Source: an uncultured Pirellulales bacterium (GTDB lineage Bacteria > Planctomycetota > Planctomycetia > Pirellulales > Thermoguttaceae). From it: a stretch of 64,000 bases of DNA. This document shows, piece after piece, positions 1 through 8,625 of this stretch. Numbering within the stretch: position 1 is the stretch's first letter; every line of letters starts with the position of its first letter. The position numbers and the translations under genes were made by a program. Below the pieces are notes generated by a model. That model was not told where the DNA came from, searched no databases, and saw only the letters and a program-made list of their open reading frames with translations. The stretch is taken from contig CALLPE010000003.1 in NCBI GenBank assembly GCA_938015445.1, forward strand, positions 62,001 through 126,000, given 5' to 3'.

Positions 1-487
1 GCATCAGCGCGGTATAGGCCAGTCGTTTGCTGTTTGGGCTGAAAATAGGCGGGCCCAGGCGCAACTGTGGCGGCTGCGCGCGCCCGTTGACCACGATCGA
101 CCACTGCTTGCCGTCCCGAGCGGCGTATGCCCGATGGCGGCTGTCTGGGCTGAATGTCAACTCGGCAACTTGGTCGAAGGGCTGCTCGCGCTGGCCGTCG
201 AACACCGCCGCTTGCTTGTTATCGACCGTCTCGATATAGCCGATCCGTCGGCAGTCGGGGCTGATTACCACCGAGTCGCGCACCGCGGCCGGAAACGGCG
301 CCAGCAGTTTCTCGGAGTACTTACGATTGACTTGAGTTTGGGCGGTCGCTTGTCCGACTAGGCCGATAAGCGTGCCACCCAATGCAAGTCCGGCAGCCAA
401 CAACCTACCGGCAATCGCCCGCCTCCGACCACGATGGGCAGCGCAACACGGCTGGCGTGAAGCCCAGTGGAAGTCAGTTTCCGCCAT
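1..487 (-). CDS. WD40/TolB-like beta-propeller protein, exported (N-terminal part, runs off left edge)
   Basis: The reading frame is open from an ATG at 487 to the window edge, giving about 162 residues. After an arginine-rich stretch comes a hydrophobic signal-like segment ending in ATAQ. It is followed by propeller strands with the SPDSR and SPNSKRLAY signatures typical of PD40/WD40-like repeats of the TolB kind. The protein is therefore probably exported and folds as a beta-propeller; its ligand is unknown. The start codon lies inside the last codons of the upstream nitroreductase gene (14-base overlap), so the two genes are probably cotranscribed and translationally coupled. The C-terminus is outside the window, so length and domain count cannot be judged. 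Confidence 0.7.
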   Translation of the reverse strand, partial: MAETDFHWASRQPCCAAHRGRRRAIAGRLLAAGLALGGTLIGLVGQATAQTQVNRKYSEKLLAPFPAAVRDSVVISPDCRRIGYIETVDNKQAAVFDGQREQPFDQVAELTFSPDSRHRAYAARDGKQWSIVVNGRAQPPQLRLGPPIFSPNSKRLAYTALM

Positions 488-1001
488 AGCGATTAAACCA
501 TGCCCGCTGCTCGAACGGCAGCCTTTCTTTTTGCGCAACCTTTACCGCCGGCACGCCTACCGGCAGCACCACTCGTACTTGCTTGCCTTGGGGAATTCCC
601 AGCAATTGGGCGATCCGCTGCGCGCGGTTCTCGAAGCGCAGCACACCGTCCATCCATACGCTGGCATATCCCAGGGCCGTGATAGCCAGCAGCATGTTTT
701 CCACAGCCGCCGCGCAATCTTCCGCAGCGAAGGAAATGTCTTCCAGCACCGGTCGGGGATCGACCACGCAAACGATCATCGCCTTGGCGGTGTTGCAGAC
801 CGGCCGGTCGATGATCTGTTTGAGTTGCTCCAGCAGCAGCGGATCATCCACAATGACAAACGACACCACCTGCTCGTTCTTGGCCGACGGCGCGCGGATG
901 CCCGCTTCGACTATTTTGCGCAAGTCATCCCGGCTCACCGGGGCGTCGGTGAAACCTTCTCGATAGCTGTGACGCTTTTCAATCGCCTCGAACAGTTCCA
1001 T
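474..1001 (-). CDS. nitroreductase family protein
   Basis: A 175-residue protein with the fold signature of FMN-dependent nitroreductases. The N-terminal helix contains IEKRHSYREG, followed by a VEAGIRAPSAKNEQ segment of the flavin-binding type. A central stretch (AAEDCAAAVENMLLAITALGY) is the usual helix for the dimer and flavin interface. The family reduces nitro compounds, quinones or flavins with NAD(P)H as a cytosolic dimer; the substrate here is unknown. A strong GGAGG lies 7 bases upstream of the ATG, which fixes the start. The stop codon overlaps the start of the downstream propeller gene. Confidence 0.88.
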   Translation of the reverse strand: MELFEAIEKRHSYREGFTDAPVSRDDLRKIVEAGIRAPSAKNEQVVSFVIVDDPLLLEQLKQIIDRPVCNTAKAMIVCVVDPRPVLEDISFAAEDCAAAVENMLLAITALGYASVWMDGVLRFENRAQRIAQLLGIPQGKQVRVVLPVGVPAVKVAQKERLPFEQRAWFNRYGGN

Positions 1002-1103
1002 AGTGTTGCCTCCGCTGCCGATTGGTAACGTTGCCCCTGGAAGTCTGACCGGGAACGGGCGGTGTGCGATGTCTGCCGGATTAGCTCTATCACGGGCGGG
1101 CGA

Positions 1104-1391
1104 CTACTGAATGACGGCCATGATCTCGCTTTCGTCGAGGATTAGCAGTTTCTGGCCATCCACGACGACTTCGGTGCCGGCCCAGCGGCTGTACAGCACC
1201 TTGTCGCCTTCGCTGACCTGGTGAGCCGCCCGAGTGCCGTCGGCCAGCAACCGCCCGTCGCCCACCGACAGTACACGCCCTTGCTGGGGTCTGTCTTGGG
1301 CTACGTCCGGCAGGACGATACCGCCGGCGGTGACGCTCTCCGACTCCAAGGGCTTGACCACCACCTTGTCGCCGATGGGAACAAGTTTCAT
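1104..1391 (-). CDS. groES: co-chaperonin GroES
   Basis: A 95-residue GroES/Cpn10 beta-barrel protein that caps the GroEL folding chamber. The sequence starts MKLVPIGDKVVVKP and contains the family features TAGGIVLPD (mobile loop region), GRVLSVGDG and VLYSRWAGTEV. Two ATG codons are adjacent (1394 and 1391). AGGAG lies 6 bases before the second, which also matches the family N-terminus, so 1391 is chosen. No groEL is adjacent, so this is a stand-alone copy; planctomycetes often carry several groES genes. No CIRCE element is visible upstream, but an inverted repeat lies at 1434-1451. Confidence 0.9.
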   Translation of the reverse strand: MKLVPIGDKVVVKPLESESVTAGGIVLPDVAQDRPQQGRVLSVGDGRLLADGTRAAHQVSEGDKVLYSRWAGTEVVVDGQKLLILDESEIMAVIQ

Positions 1392-1433
1392 CATGCTCTC
1401 CTACTGCCGCCCAAGACTCGGGTTGAACGAGCC

Positions 1434-1451
1434 ACCCCACTGTAATGGGGT
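1434..1451. promoter_or_regulatory. inverted repeat upstream of groES
   Basis: A perfect 6-bp dyad (ACCCCA, 6-nt spacer, TGGGGT) lies 43-60 bases before the groES start. Its position suits a repressor or activator site for groES, but the motif is not one I recognise and six-base arms can occur by chance. Confidence 0.25.
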
Positions 1452-1695
1452 AAACGGCGGACAACATCAAGATTTTCCCGCGCGGCGCTGCAAAAGGCAA
1501 GCATTGGCCGGAAAATGGTGCGACTACTGCAACTGACGGCCTTACGAGCAGTCACTGCCTTACTGCATGCGATTTTAGACGAGGCAAAAAACTGGGGATA
1601 AGTCAGCCGGCTCTCCCGCGCCACCCAAGCACGCCATCGAATCTCATCCGCAGCCTCCTTCCCAGCCCGAGCCGGCACCGCCGCGCTGTGGCAGC

Positions 1696-1741
1696 GTTTG
1701 TGTCGCTTGTTGCACCTGGTTTGTGTCGCTTGTTGCACCTG
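1696..1741. repeat. exact 23-bp tandem duplication
   Basis: Two identical head-to-tail 23-bp copies (1696-1718 and 1719-1741), starting gtttgtgtcgcttg. They lie upstream of the probable start of the next gene. This is one of many short tandem duplications in the window, and its perfect identity suggests a recent event. Confidence 0.9.
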
Positions 1742-1828
1742 CGCCGGCTGTGGGCTTATCATGTTAGCCAAGGTGGTCCTACTGTGGATGTCAAACTTGT
1801 TTTAGCAAACGGCGATAGATGGTCCGTT

Positions 1829-4465
1829 ATGTACGAGCTTTGTTGCCTTGCTGCGATCTTGATCGGCGCCGCTGGCCCTGTGATTGCTTCCCAGCGATGC
1901 GCGCCGACGGAGGGGAAATACGCTGATTCCGAAGAAATCAGGGCAGCTCGAGGAACCGCGGCAGCTCGGGCCGAGCACAGCCCGCCTCCGGCATTCGCCA
2001 AACGTCTGCATTTTTCCGGCATCTATCCGCACTTGGCCACGTTCAACGACGCGGGCGAATGCGGCACTGGGGCGATTGTGCCTTGGGCAGGACGGCTTTG
2101 GGTAATCACCTACGGCCAGCACTATCCACGCGGTTCGGCGGACAAACTGTACGAAATCGACGACGAACTGAATGTAACCATCCGACCCGAAAGCATCGGC
2201 GGCACCCCCGCCAACCGCATGATACATCGGGAATCGGCCCAGTTATTCATCGGACCTTACGCGATCGACCAGCAGCGCCGGGTGCGTGCGATTCCCTACT
2301 CGGTGATGCCCGGACGCCACACCGCTACTATGCGCCATCTAACTGATCCGGCCAACCGCGTGTATTACGCTACCATGGAGGAAGGTTTTTACGAGGTGGA
2401 TGTGCGCAGTTTGGCGGTCAAGGTGCTGTATCCCGACGCCAATGCCGATAAAGGCGGTCACGCCGGTTCGTTGCTGCCCGGCTATCACGGCAAAGGTGCA
2501 TACACGGGCCAAGGTGTGGTGGTGTACGCCAACAACGGGGAATACGGAGCGGCCAACAAACCGCTCGACACCCCATCCGGCTGCCTGGCCGAGTGGGACG
2601 GACAACAATGGACCGTAGTCCGCCGCAACCAGTTTTGCGAGGTGACCGGGCCTGGAGGAATCTACGGCAACAGCAATTCCGATGATCCCATCTGGAGCAT
2701 CGGCTGGGACCACCGCTCGCTGATACTGATGCTGCGCGACGGCGGCAAGTGGTACTCATTCCGTTTGCCCAAAGCATCGCACACCTACGACGGCACACAC
2801 GGCTGGTACACCGAGTGGCCGCGCATCCGCGACATCGGCCCCGACGGCGCTGCGGAGTTGCTGATGACCATGCACGGAATGTTTTGGCGTTTTCCGCAGA
2901 GTTTTTCCGCTGCTGCCACGGCGGGCATCAGGCCACGGTCGAGTTACTTGAAAATCATCGGCGATTTTTGCCGGTGGCACGGGCTGGTGGTTTTCGGGTG
3001 CGACGACGCCGCACGCTCCGAGTTCCAGAACGTTCGCAAACTCAAAGGCGGCGCGGCGGCAGCCGGCCAGTCGCAATCCAACCTGTGGTTCCTAGCACCA
3101 GACCAAATCGATCGTCTCGGCCCGGTATTGGGGCGCGGCGCAGTGTGGGTCCGCGAATCGGTCAAAGCAGGCCAGCCCTCCGAGCCGTACCTGTTTGCCG
3201 GCTTCCAGCGCCGGGCGGCACATCTGCTGCATAGCGAAAACATGCCCGTCACCTTTTTGTTCGAGGTCGACCGCGCCGGCAATGGCCGTTGGGAGCCGTT
3301 GCGCAAAGAGGTTGTCGGAGCGGACGGATACGCGTGGATCGAGTTTCCCCCAACAGACCAAGGCGAGTGGATTCGTGTAGCGACCGATCGCGATTGCCAA
3401 CGAGCAACCGTCCAATTTCACTATTCCAACGTGGACGACCGGCCAACGGTGCCGGACCGAATGTTCGACGGCCTAGCTCGACCCGGACAACCAGGGGCGC
3501 TAGGCGGCTTGGTGCGCTGCTTGGGCGACAACAAGCGCACGCTAGGATTAGCCGCCACGCGGATCAAAGGGCAACAGATAGAAGAGGTGGGCTACTACGA
3601 ACTGGATGAACAGATCCAGTTGCGCCGCGTCGATGACCCACAGGCCCACGCCGCGCTGAAACAAGCCGTGCCCATACCTAAAGGGTTTCTTACGGTCGAC
3701 GAAGCATCGGCCATATGCGTGGACGACGCCGGCCGGCGCTGGCGGTTTCCCAAAGGCGACCCGGCGCTGGACGAGCTGACCGGCATCGGCCTGATGCGCA
3801 TCTCCCGCGAAGTCGTCACCGAACGTGATCTGTTCAATTGCCACGGGACGCTGTACGAGCTGCCGGCAGAAAACGCCGGCGGAATGGCTCGTGTGCGACC
3901 TATCGCCACCCACAACCGGCTAATCGTGGACTACTGCTCGTATCGAGGTTTGGTGATACTGACGGGCATCGAAACCGCGCCGACTTCGAGCAACACGGCT
4001 GCTTTACACAACAGGGCCTCTGCGGAGAATAGGACATCTTTAGACAACAAGGTGCCCTCGGATAGTAGCGCATCTTCAGGAAACAGGCACGTCATCCGCT
4101 CGGCCGACGGCGCAGCGGCAGTGTGGGTAGGAGTGGTTGACGATCTGTGGAAGTTGGGTAAGCCAGTCGGGCGCGGAGGCCCGTGGAAGGATACTGTCGT
4201 CAAAGCCGGCACGGCTTCCGACCCATACTTGATGACCGGTTACGACCGAAAGACACTTGAACTGTCGCACCGGGCCGACAAACCTGTGAACATCACCGTG
4301 GAAGTGGATATTCACGGCGACGGTCTGTGGGCCAAATACCGCAGTTTCCAGGTCGAGCCGGGGCAAGCGCTCCGCTACGAGTTTCCCGCCGCGTTCCAGG
4401 CGTACTGGATTCGCTTCATCTGCGATGCCGATTGCACCGCTACCGCGCAGTTAACTTACCAGTGA
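1829..4465 (+). CDS. large exported beta-propeller-like protein with two homologous C-terminal modules
   Basis: I do not recognise a named family. From the ATG at 1829 the product has 878 residues and begins with a signal peptide-like stretch (YELCCLAAILIGAAGPVIAS). The frame is open further upstream to 1688, but that part is not signal-like. The N-terminal half contains repeated Trp/Gly-rich strands such as GAIVPWAGRLWVITYG, suggesting a propeller. Two similar modules of about 100 residues follow, encoded near 3132-3426 and 4170-4460. Both start GRG.(V)W or GRG.PW and share VKAG..S(E/D)PYL, a VEVD/FEVD strand and a final aromatic-rich strand. A low-complexity linker built from 18-bp repeats (3989-4090) precedes the second module. 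The protein is probably periplasmic or surface-exposed; a carbohydrate-related role is only a guess. Confidence 0.75.
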   Translation: MYELCCLAAILIGAAGPVIASQRCAPTEGKYADSEEIRAARGTAAARAEHSPPPAFAKRLHFSGIYPHLATFNDAGECGTGAIVPWAGRLWVITYGQHYPRGSADKLYEIDDELNVTIRPESIGGTPANRMIHRESAQLFIGPYAIDQQRRVRAIPYSVMPGRHTATMRHLTDPANRVYYATMEEGFYEVDVRSLAVKVLYPDANADKGGHAGSLLPGYHGKGAYTGQGVVVYANNGEYGAANKPLDTPSGCLAEWDGQQWTVVRRNQFCEVTGPGGIYGNSNSDDPIWSIGWDHRSLILMLRDGGKWYSFRLPKASHTYDGTHGWYTEWPRIRDIGPDGAAELLMTMHGMFWRFPQSFSAAATAGIRPRSSYLKIIGDFCRWHGLVVFGCDDAARSEFQNVRKLKGGAAAAGQSQSNLWFLAPDQIDRLGPVLGRGAVWVRESVKAGQPSEPYLFAGFQRRAAHLLHSENMPVTFLFEVDRAGNGRWEPLRKEVVGADGYAWIEFPPTDQGEWIRVATDRDCQRATVQFHYSNVDDRPTVPDRMFDGLARPGQPGALGGLVRCLGDNKRTLGLAATRIKGQQIEEVGYYELDEQIQLRRVDDPQAHAALKQAVPIPKGFLTVDEASAICVDDAGRRWRFPKGDPALDELTGIGLMRISREVVTERDLFNCHGTLYELPAENAGGMARVRPIATHNRLIVDYCSYRGLVILTGIETAPTSSNTAALHNRASAENRTSLDNKVPSDSSASSGNRHVIRSADGAAAVWVGVVDDLWKLGKPVGRGGPWKDTVVKAGTASDPYLMTGYDRKTLELSHRADKPVNITVEVDIHGDGLWAKYRSFQVEPGQALRYEFPAAFQAYWIRFICDADCTATAQLTYQ
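3989..4090 (+). repeat. in-frame 18-bp degenerate tandem repeat (six units)
   Basis: Within the propeller gene, six consecutive 18-bp units encode hexapeptides: SNTAAL, HNRASA, ENRTSL, DNKVPS, DSSASS and GNRHVI. The second position is Asn in five of the six. The units are degenerate at DNA level but keep phase exactly, so the array forms a polar linker between domains. Confidence 0.8.
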
Positions 4466-4544
4466 AGAGGCCAGAGGCTGTTGCGCGCAACCCGCGCATT
4501 TTGAGGACAACCGTAAAAGCCGGAAGCGTAAGCCAGGCAACAGG

Positions 4545-4961
4545 CTATTTCAGCAGCCGTTGGACGCTTTCGATCAGTCGGTCCATCGCGAATGGCTTGC
4601 GGATGTAGTCGTCCACACCTAGCATTTCGGCGTATGCCTTGTGGCGGCTGCCCTCGTTGGCGGTAATCATGATTATCCGGGTAGGAATCGGCCGGGTGCG
4701 GCGCAACCTTTCCAGTACCAGAAAGCCGCTCCGCTTGGGCATCATCATGTCGAGTATGACCAGGTCTGGGTCTTCGCGCTCTGCCATAACCAGCCCCTGG
4801 TTGCCGTCGCGAGCCACAAGTATTTCGTAGCCCAGCGCTTCCAGCGCAATTCGCATCGACTCGACGATTTCCCGGTCGTCGTCGACCAGTAGAATCCGCT
4901 TGCCTTTAGATGGCGGCTGTGCCGGCGGTACCGTCGGCTGTGGAGCGTTTGACTGCGACAT
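4545..4961 (-). CDS. stand-alone response regulator receiver protein
   Basis: From the ATG at 4961 the product has 138 residues. A short Pro/Gln-rich N-terminus is followed by a complete CheY-type receiver domain. Visible landmarks are KRILLVDDD (acidic pocket), VILDMMMPKRSG (phosphorylatable Asp with conserved Met and Pro), IIMITAN (the usual Thr/Ser position) and DDYIRKPF (conserved Lys and Pro). There is no output domain, so it should act by protein-protein contact in a phosphorelay. No histidine kinase is adjacent. The frame extends upstream to 5141, but that extension lacks family similarity, and AGGGA precedes the chosen ATG. Confidence 0.85.
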   Translation of the reverse strand: MSQSNAPQPTVPPAQPPSKGKRILLVDDDREIVESMRIALEALGYEILVARDGNQGLVMAEREDPDLVILDMMMPKRSGFLVLERLRRTRPIPTRIIMITANEGSRHKAYAEMLGVDDYIRKPFAMDRLIESVQRLLK

Positions 4962-5201
4962 TCTTCTATTCCCTGCTGGCGCGACCGAGCGACACGACGT
5001 CGGGGCGAAACCGGTAACCGATGTAGCCACCGCATGCGGTATGGACAGCTCGTGCTTACTTTTCTGTCTAACGCAAAAACCGTTGATTTGCAAGGCCGAT
5101 GCCCTCGGAGCCAGCCGACTTCTGAGCACGCCGACATTCATGAGCTGTTACATGCCTTACACGACTGCTGGCGGCCAGCCGCTGCAATCGGCCGAGTGCC
5201 T

Positions 5202-5876
5202 TCAGGCGTCCACGATCCTGCCTGCTTCCAGTCGTACTGTCCGATCGGCGAAGTCGGCCGCCCATTGCTGGTGGGTAACCAACAGCACTGTGCCGCCCGC
5301 ACGATTAAATTCGGCCAGCAGCTTAAGTACTTCTTCGCCGCTGGGTTGATCGAGGTTGCCGGTAGGCTCGTCGGCCAATATCAACTGCGGATTGTTGATC
5401 ATCGCCCGAGCTATGGCCACCCGTTGCCGTTCGCCGGCGCTGAGTTCGGCCGGGTAGTGTTTGAGCCGTTCTGCCAGCCCGCATTGTTCCAACAGATGCG
5501 CGGCCCGCTGCCGGGCAGTAGCGGCTTGGCTGCACGGCATCGCGGCCAACACGTTTTCCAGCACCGTCAGATAAGGCATCAAATGGAACATTTGAAAGAC
5601 GAAGCCGATAGTGGTCGCCCGGTACTCCGCCAGCTCGGCTGCGGTGGCGGATGACACCTCTTTTCCGCCGACTATCACACGTCCGTGGGTAGGCCGACCC
5701 AATCCGCCGACGAGCATCAACAACGTAGATTTGCCGCTGCCGCTGGGGCCGCGTACAACCACAAACTCGCCTTGGGCGATCTTCAGGCTCACGTCGTCCA
5801 AAGCGCGCACCGGACCGTCCGCCCTATGGTAGATCTTGCTCACGCGTTCCAATTCGATGAATGCGGCGGAAGGCAT
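5202..5876 (-). CDS. ABC transporter ATP-binding protein, LolD/MacB type
   Basis: A 224-residue ATPase with Walker A (GPSGSGKST), a Q-loop ([17 protein letters not shown]), signature [14 protein letters not shown], Walker [13 protein letters not shown] and the switch His in LLVTHQ. The FQ.FHL and DEPTGNLD features place it with the LolD/MacB/FtsE class, which powers FtsX-like permeases for lipoprotein or substrate extrusion from the inner membrane. No FtsX-type permease is adjacent; the upstream gene, 68 bases away, encodes an exported protein instead. The ATG at 5876 is chosen because the ABC domain begins right after it. The upstream in-frame extension overlaps the neighbouring gene. Confidence 0.88.
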   Translation of the reverse strand: MPSAAFIELERVSKIYHRADGPVRALDDVSLKIAQGEFVVVRGPSGSGKSTLLMLVGGLGRPTHGRVIVGGKEVSSATAAELAEYRATTIGFVFQMFHLMPYLTVLENVLAAMPCSQAATARQRAAHLLEQCGLAERLKHYPAELSAGERQRVAIARAMINNPQLILADEPTGNLDQPSGEEVLKLLAEFNRAGGTVLLVTHQQWAADFADRTVRLEAGRIVDA

Positions 5877-5944
5877 GATTCGACCCAAGCGGATGGGCCA
5901 GTTCACAGCCCAGGCAGCGTGCCTGGAGCGGTGGTGGGCATACC

Positions 5945-7447
5945 TCACGACGGACGGCGCAACAACGCCGTACCCAACAGCACAACTGCCGCTGCGGCTC
6001 CGGCCAGAACCAAGCCAGCGGTAAGCCATAGCCGACTCTGGAATGAGCCGGCCTGACCGTAACAACATGCAGCCGGCGGGATTCTCCGGTCGCTAAACTC
6101 GCTAGATTCATTGCCGCTGCTTGCCATCGGCGCGGCGCTGTCCTGGCAACAGGGAGGCAGTCGACCGTTGACGGTGTTAGTAGTCGTCGTTCCCGTGGCT
6201 GCCGAGTGCGGCAGTTGGCCCAGGCCGGGTTCGGCGCCGGGAACCTCGGTGGATGGTTTACCTTGCGCCGAATCGATTTCCATGTAGGCTGCTTCAAGGC
6301 GGCGGAAGTCTTCTCGCTCGGCGGCGGCCAATGCGTCGGCAGTCGTTTCCCAGTCCCATCGCATCAACAGGTCGAAGCCTGGATTCTCGTCCTTCACCTG
6401 ACACGAGCACGGCCCGGCTACGTATGCCAGACAATCGGTGAGATTCTCGGCGGTAATCCCCTTCCCCACAAAAGGCAGCAGCACCCGAGCGCGTCCGAAA
6501 ACCGGAAATACCATCGGCTCCTTCTGATATTTGCTCAAATCTGGCTCTACAGCCAAGAGTGTGCGCACCAGCCAGGTCTCCTCCGCATCGTCACGATTAA
6601 CCCGCAGTACTGCTGCTTTTAGCCGAGGGCGGGCATCGGCGGGAAGGCCGGTCGATGTCGGCCCAGCGGCTCCCGCTTGCTGCCTTGCGACCTCCGCTGG
6701 CAGGGTTGGGGGGTCGGGTAGTTTGGCTGCGGCTGCCGACTGCTTAACTAATGGCTCGCGAGGCGATGGTTCCTGGCTGCCGGTGGAAGGCAGCGGCTCA
6801 GGCTCGCCCCGTACTGGCTGACCTAAAGTCGGCTCCTCGTACTCGTTCAACAAGTCTGCCAGAATTTTTCCCGCTGCAACTGCTTGGGCCACCTCCTGGG
6901 CGAGTTTTTCCGCTGCGTCGGCCGCCTGCACATCGCTGCCAGAAAGCACGATCCACACGCACGCATGGCCTTGATGCAACAGTTCGCCTAAACGCTGCCG
7001 AGCAGGCGAGTCGAACATCGATTGCACGGTCTTGGCATCGAGCTGTCCGGCCAGAAGCCGACTTCCCCACGGAGTATAGACCAAATACAGCGGCGATTTT
7101 CCGTCGGTGTGCTGGCGGAAATGTTCAGCCACCACCTTGGGAACCTGCTTAAGACCAGCTTCATCAGAGGCGTCGATGGCCTGGAAGACAACGTTGGCGG
7201 CTTGTTTTTCGCCTACCATTGTCTGGATCGACTTATTGAGCTGCTCGTCCTCCGGCCGCTGTTGGCCGTAGTGAAAGTAAAATATGTAGCCTGGGGCGGC
7301 AGGCCAGTTGTACATCGCATAGCGATACACTGGGGTGCGGCACGCCCAGCCGTCGGCCGGTGCCGTCAGCAGCGCGGCCCCAAAGACCAGTGCCCAAGCG
7401 CGTGCTCCGCCGCCGATCCACCGTGTTCCACGCAACAGGGTATCCAT
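5945..7447 (-). CDS. exported membrane-anchored planctomycete protein of unknown function
   Basis: A 500-residue product with an N-terminal signal peptide (ARAWALVFGAALLTAPADGWA). It then begins CRTPVYRYAMYNW, a mature N-terminus I associate with a family seen in planctomycetes next to FtsX/LolD transporters. The first about 170 residues look like a thioredoxin-like fold lacking a CxxC pair. A second alpha/beta region lies at about 270-390, and Pro/Ser-rich linkers separate these parts. A C-terminal hydrophobic helix (residues about 472-496) ending LLRRPS would anchor it to the inner membrane with most of it outside. It probably works with the LolD-like ATPase just downstream. An alternative ATG lies at 7489, but the signal peptide fits better from 7447. 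Confidence 0.75.
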   Translation of the reverse strand: MDTLLRGTRWIGGGARAWALVFGAALLTAPADGWACRTPVYRYAMYNWPAAPGYIFYFHYGQQRPEDEQLNKSIQTMVGEKQAANVVFQAIDASDEAGLKQVPKVVAEHFRQHTDGKSPLYLVYTPWGSRLLAGQLDAKTVQSMFDSPARQRLGELLHQGHACVWIVLSGSDVQAADAAEKLAQEVAQAVAAGKILADLLNEYEEPTLGQPVRGEPEPLPSTGSQEPSPREPLVKQSAAAAKLPDPPTLPAEVARQQAGAAGPTSTGLPADARPRLKAAVLRVNRDDAEETWLVRTLLAVEPDLSKYQKEPMVFPVFGRARVLLPFVGKGITAENLTDCLAYVAGPCSCQVKDENPGFDLLMRWDWETTADALAAAEREDFRRLEAAYMEIDSAQGKPSTEVPGAEPGLGQLPHSAATGTTTTNTVNGRLPPCCQDSAAPMASSGNESSEFSDRRIPPAACCYGQAGSFQSRLWLTAGLVLAGAAAAVVLLGTALLRRPS

Positions 7448-7705
7448 AGTTGTTCGCCTTTTATCGATACTTCTGGGCTTATTTTTCAATGATAGCGGCG
7501 TGCCTTTTTTGGTAATCCGGTAATCGGCTTTCTACTACAACCGTAGTATATCGCTTGGGCATCGCGCGGCAACAGCACAATTGACAGATTGTACATTGCC
7601 GCGCTTGACATCCCCCAGCGTCGCTGCGCTAATAGCTATGATGTAACTACCGCGTTTCTTCCACTTTTTCGACCCACCATGGTTCTTGTTTGGAGGAGTT
7701 GCCTC

Positions 7706-8386
7706 ATGTTGTGCTGCTTAGATGGTCTTTTTGCGCGTGTGGCAGCAATGTGGATTTGCGTCGGTTTGTTGGCGGCTTGTGTCGCCCCTGCCCCAGCAGG
7801 CGAGTCGGCCGGCAAGTTCGTCGAGCTTTTCTCGGGCAAGGATTTCGAAGGCTGGCAGAACGCCGCCGGTGGACAACCGGGTGCAGGTTGGGTGATCGAG
7901 GACGGCGCGATGGTCCGCAAGAAACCGGCGGGCGACATCTGGACCAAACAGCGTTTCGGCAATTTCGTGCTCGAACTGGAGTACAAGACCAAAGGCAACA
8001 GCGGGGTGTTCATCCGCACCGACAACCCCCGCGACAACGTGCAAACCGGTATCGAAATCCAAATCGAACGCCCGACCAAGAATCCCAGTAAGCACAGCGT
8101 GGGCGCGATCTACGATTGCTTGGCTCCCACCAAAGACCCCAGCAAGCCCGACGAGTGGAACCGGCTGGTGATTACTGCCATCGACAATCGCATCACTGTG
8201 GAACTAAACGGCGAGAAAATCATCGACATGGACTTGGACAAATGGGATCAGCCGGGCAAGAATCCCGATGGCACCAACAACAAGTTCCGCAACGCGCTGA
8301 AGAATTTCAAACGCGAAGGTCACATCGGCTTTCAGGATCACGGGGCCGAAGTCGCTTATCGGAACGTGAGGATCAAACAGTTGTAA
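7706..8386 (+). CDS. exported DUF1080 (3-keto-disaccharide hydrolase-like) protein
   Basis: A 226-residue protein with a signal peptide (ending near APAPAGE) and one DUF1080 concanavalin-like domain. The domain starts KFVELFSGKDFEGW and includes WVIEDGAMVRK, NFVLELEYKTKGNSGVFIR, the long GTNN loop and a final GHIGFQDHG..V.YRNVRIK strand. Members hydrolyse 3-keto-glycosides or bind glycans, and many copies are typical of planctomycetes. The start at 7706 has a strong GGAGGAG 7 bases upstream; more upstream in-frame starts (7589, 7679) have none. Acts in the periplasm or outside the cell. Confidence 0.9.
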   Translation: MLCCLDGLFARVAAMWICVGLLAACVAPAPAGESAGKFVELFSGKDFEGWQNAAGGQPGAGWVIEDGAMVRKKPAGDIWTKQRFGNFVLELEYKTKGNSGVFIRTDNPRDNVQTGIEIQIERPTKNPSKHSVGAIYDCLAPTKDPSKPDEWNRLVITAIDNRITVELNGEKIIDMDLDKWDQPGKNPDGTNNKFRNALKNFKREGHIGFQDHGAEVAYRNVRIKQL

Positions 8387-8625
8387 GCCGTTGGGCGCCA
8401 GAATTGAGCCGGCGGGACCTGTGGCGCAGCTTTACCTGTGACGGAGGTCGGCCGACTCGTAGGCGACGTTTGCCGTAGGCGCCGCCGTACCAACCGTCGT
8501 CGAATTGGGCGATCGGCAGAACGTCTCGGTCGGCGTGGGGGTGGCTTGTATCTTAGTGCTTCACTGTAGCGATGGCGTGTATACGTGTACAGTATTGCTT
8601 TGCTAGTGGCCAAGGAGACATGAGA

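Larger units (their letters stand above)
1395..1828. other. divergent spacer between groES and the large propeller gene
   Basis: About 430 bases separate two divergently transcribed genes, so both promoters should lie here. It holds the dyad at 1434-1451 and the 23-bp tandem duplication at 1696-1741. An open frame in phase with the downstream gene extends left to 1688 but starts inside that duplication, so I treat it as non-coding. Confidence 0.5.

Noticed and set aside
1395..1480. CIRCE (HrcA) operator upstream of groES
   Set aside because: The TTAGCACTC-N9-GAGTGCTAA pattern is not present; only an unrelated short dyad was found.
1688..1828. Upstream extension of the large propeller gene
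   Set aside because: It starts within an exact tandem duplication and would put a non-signal sequence before a clear signal peptide.
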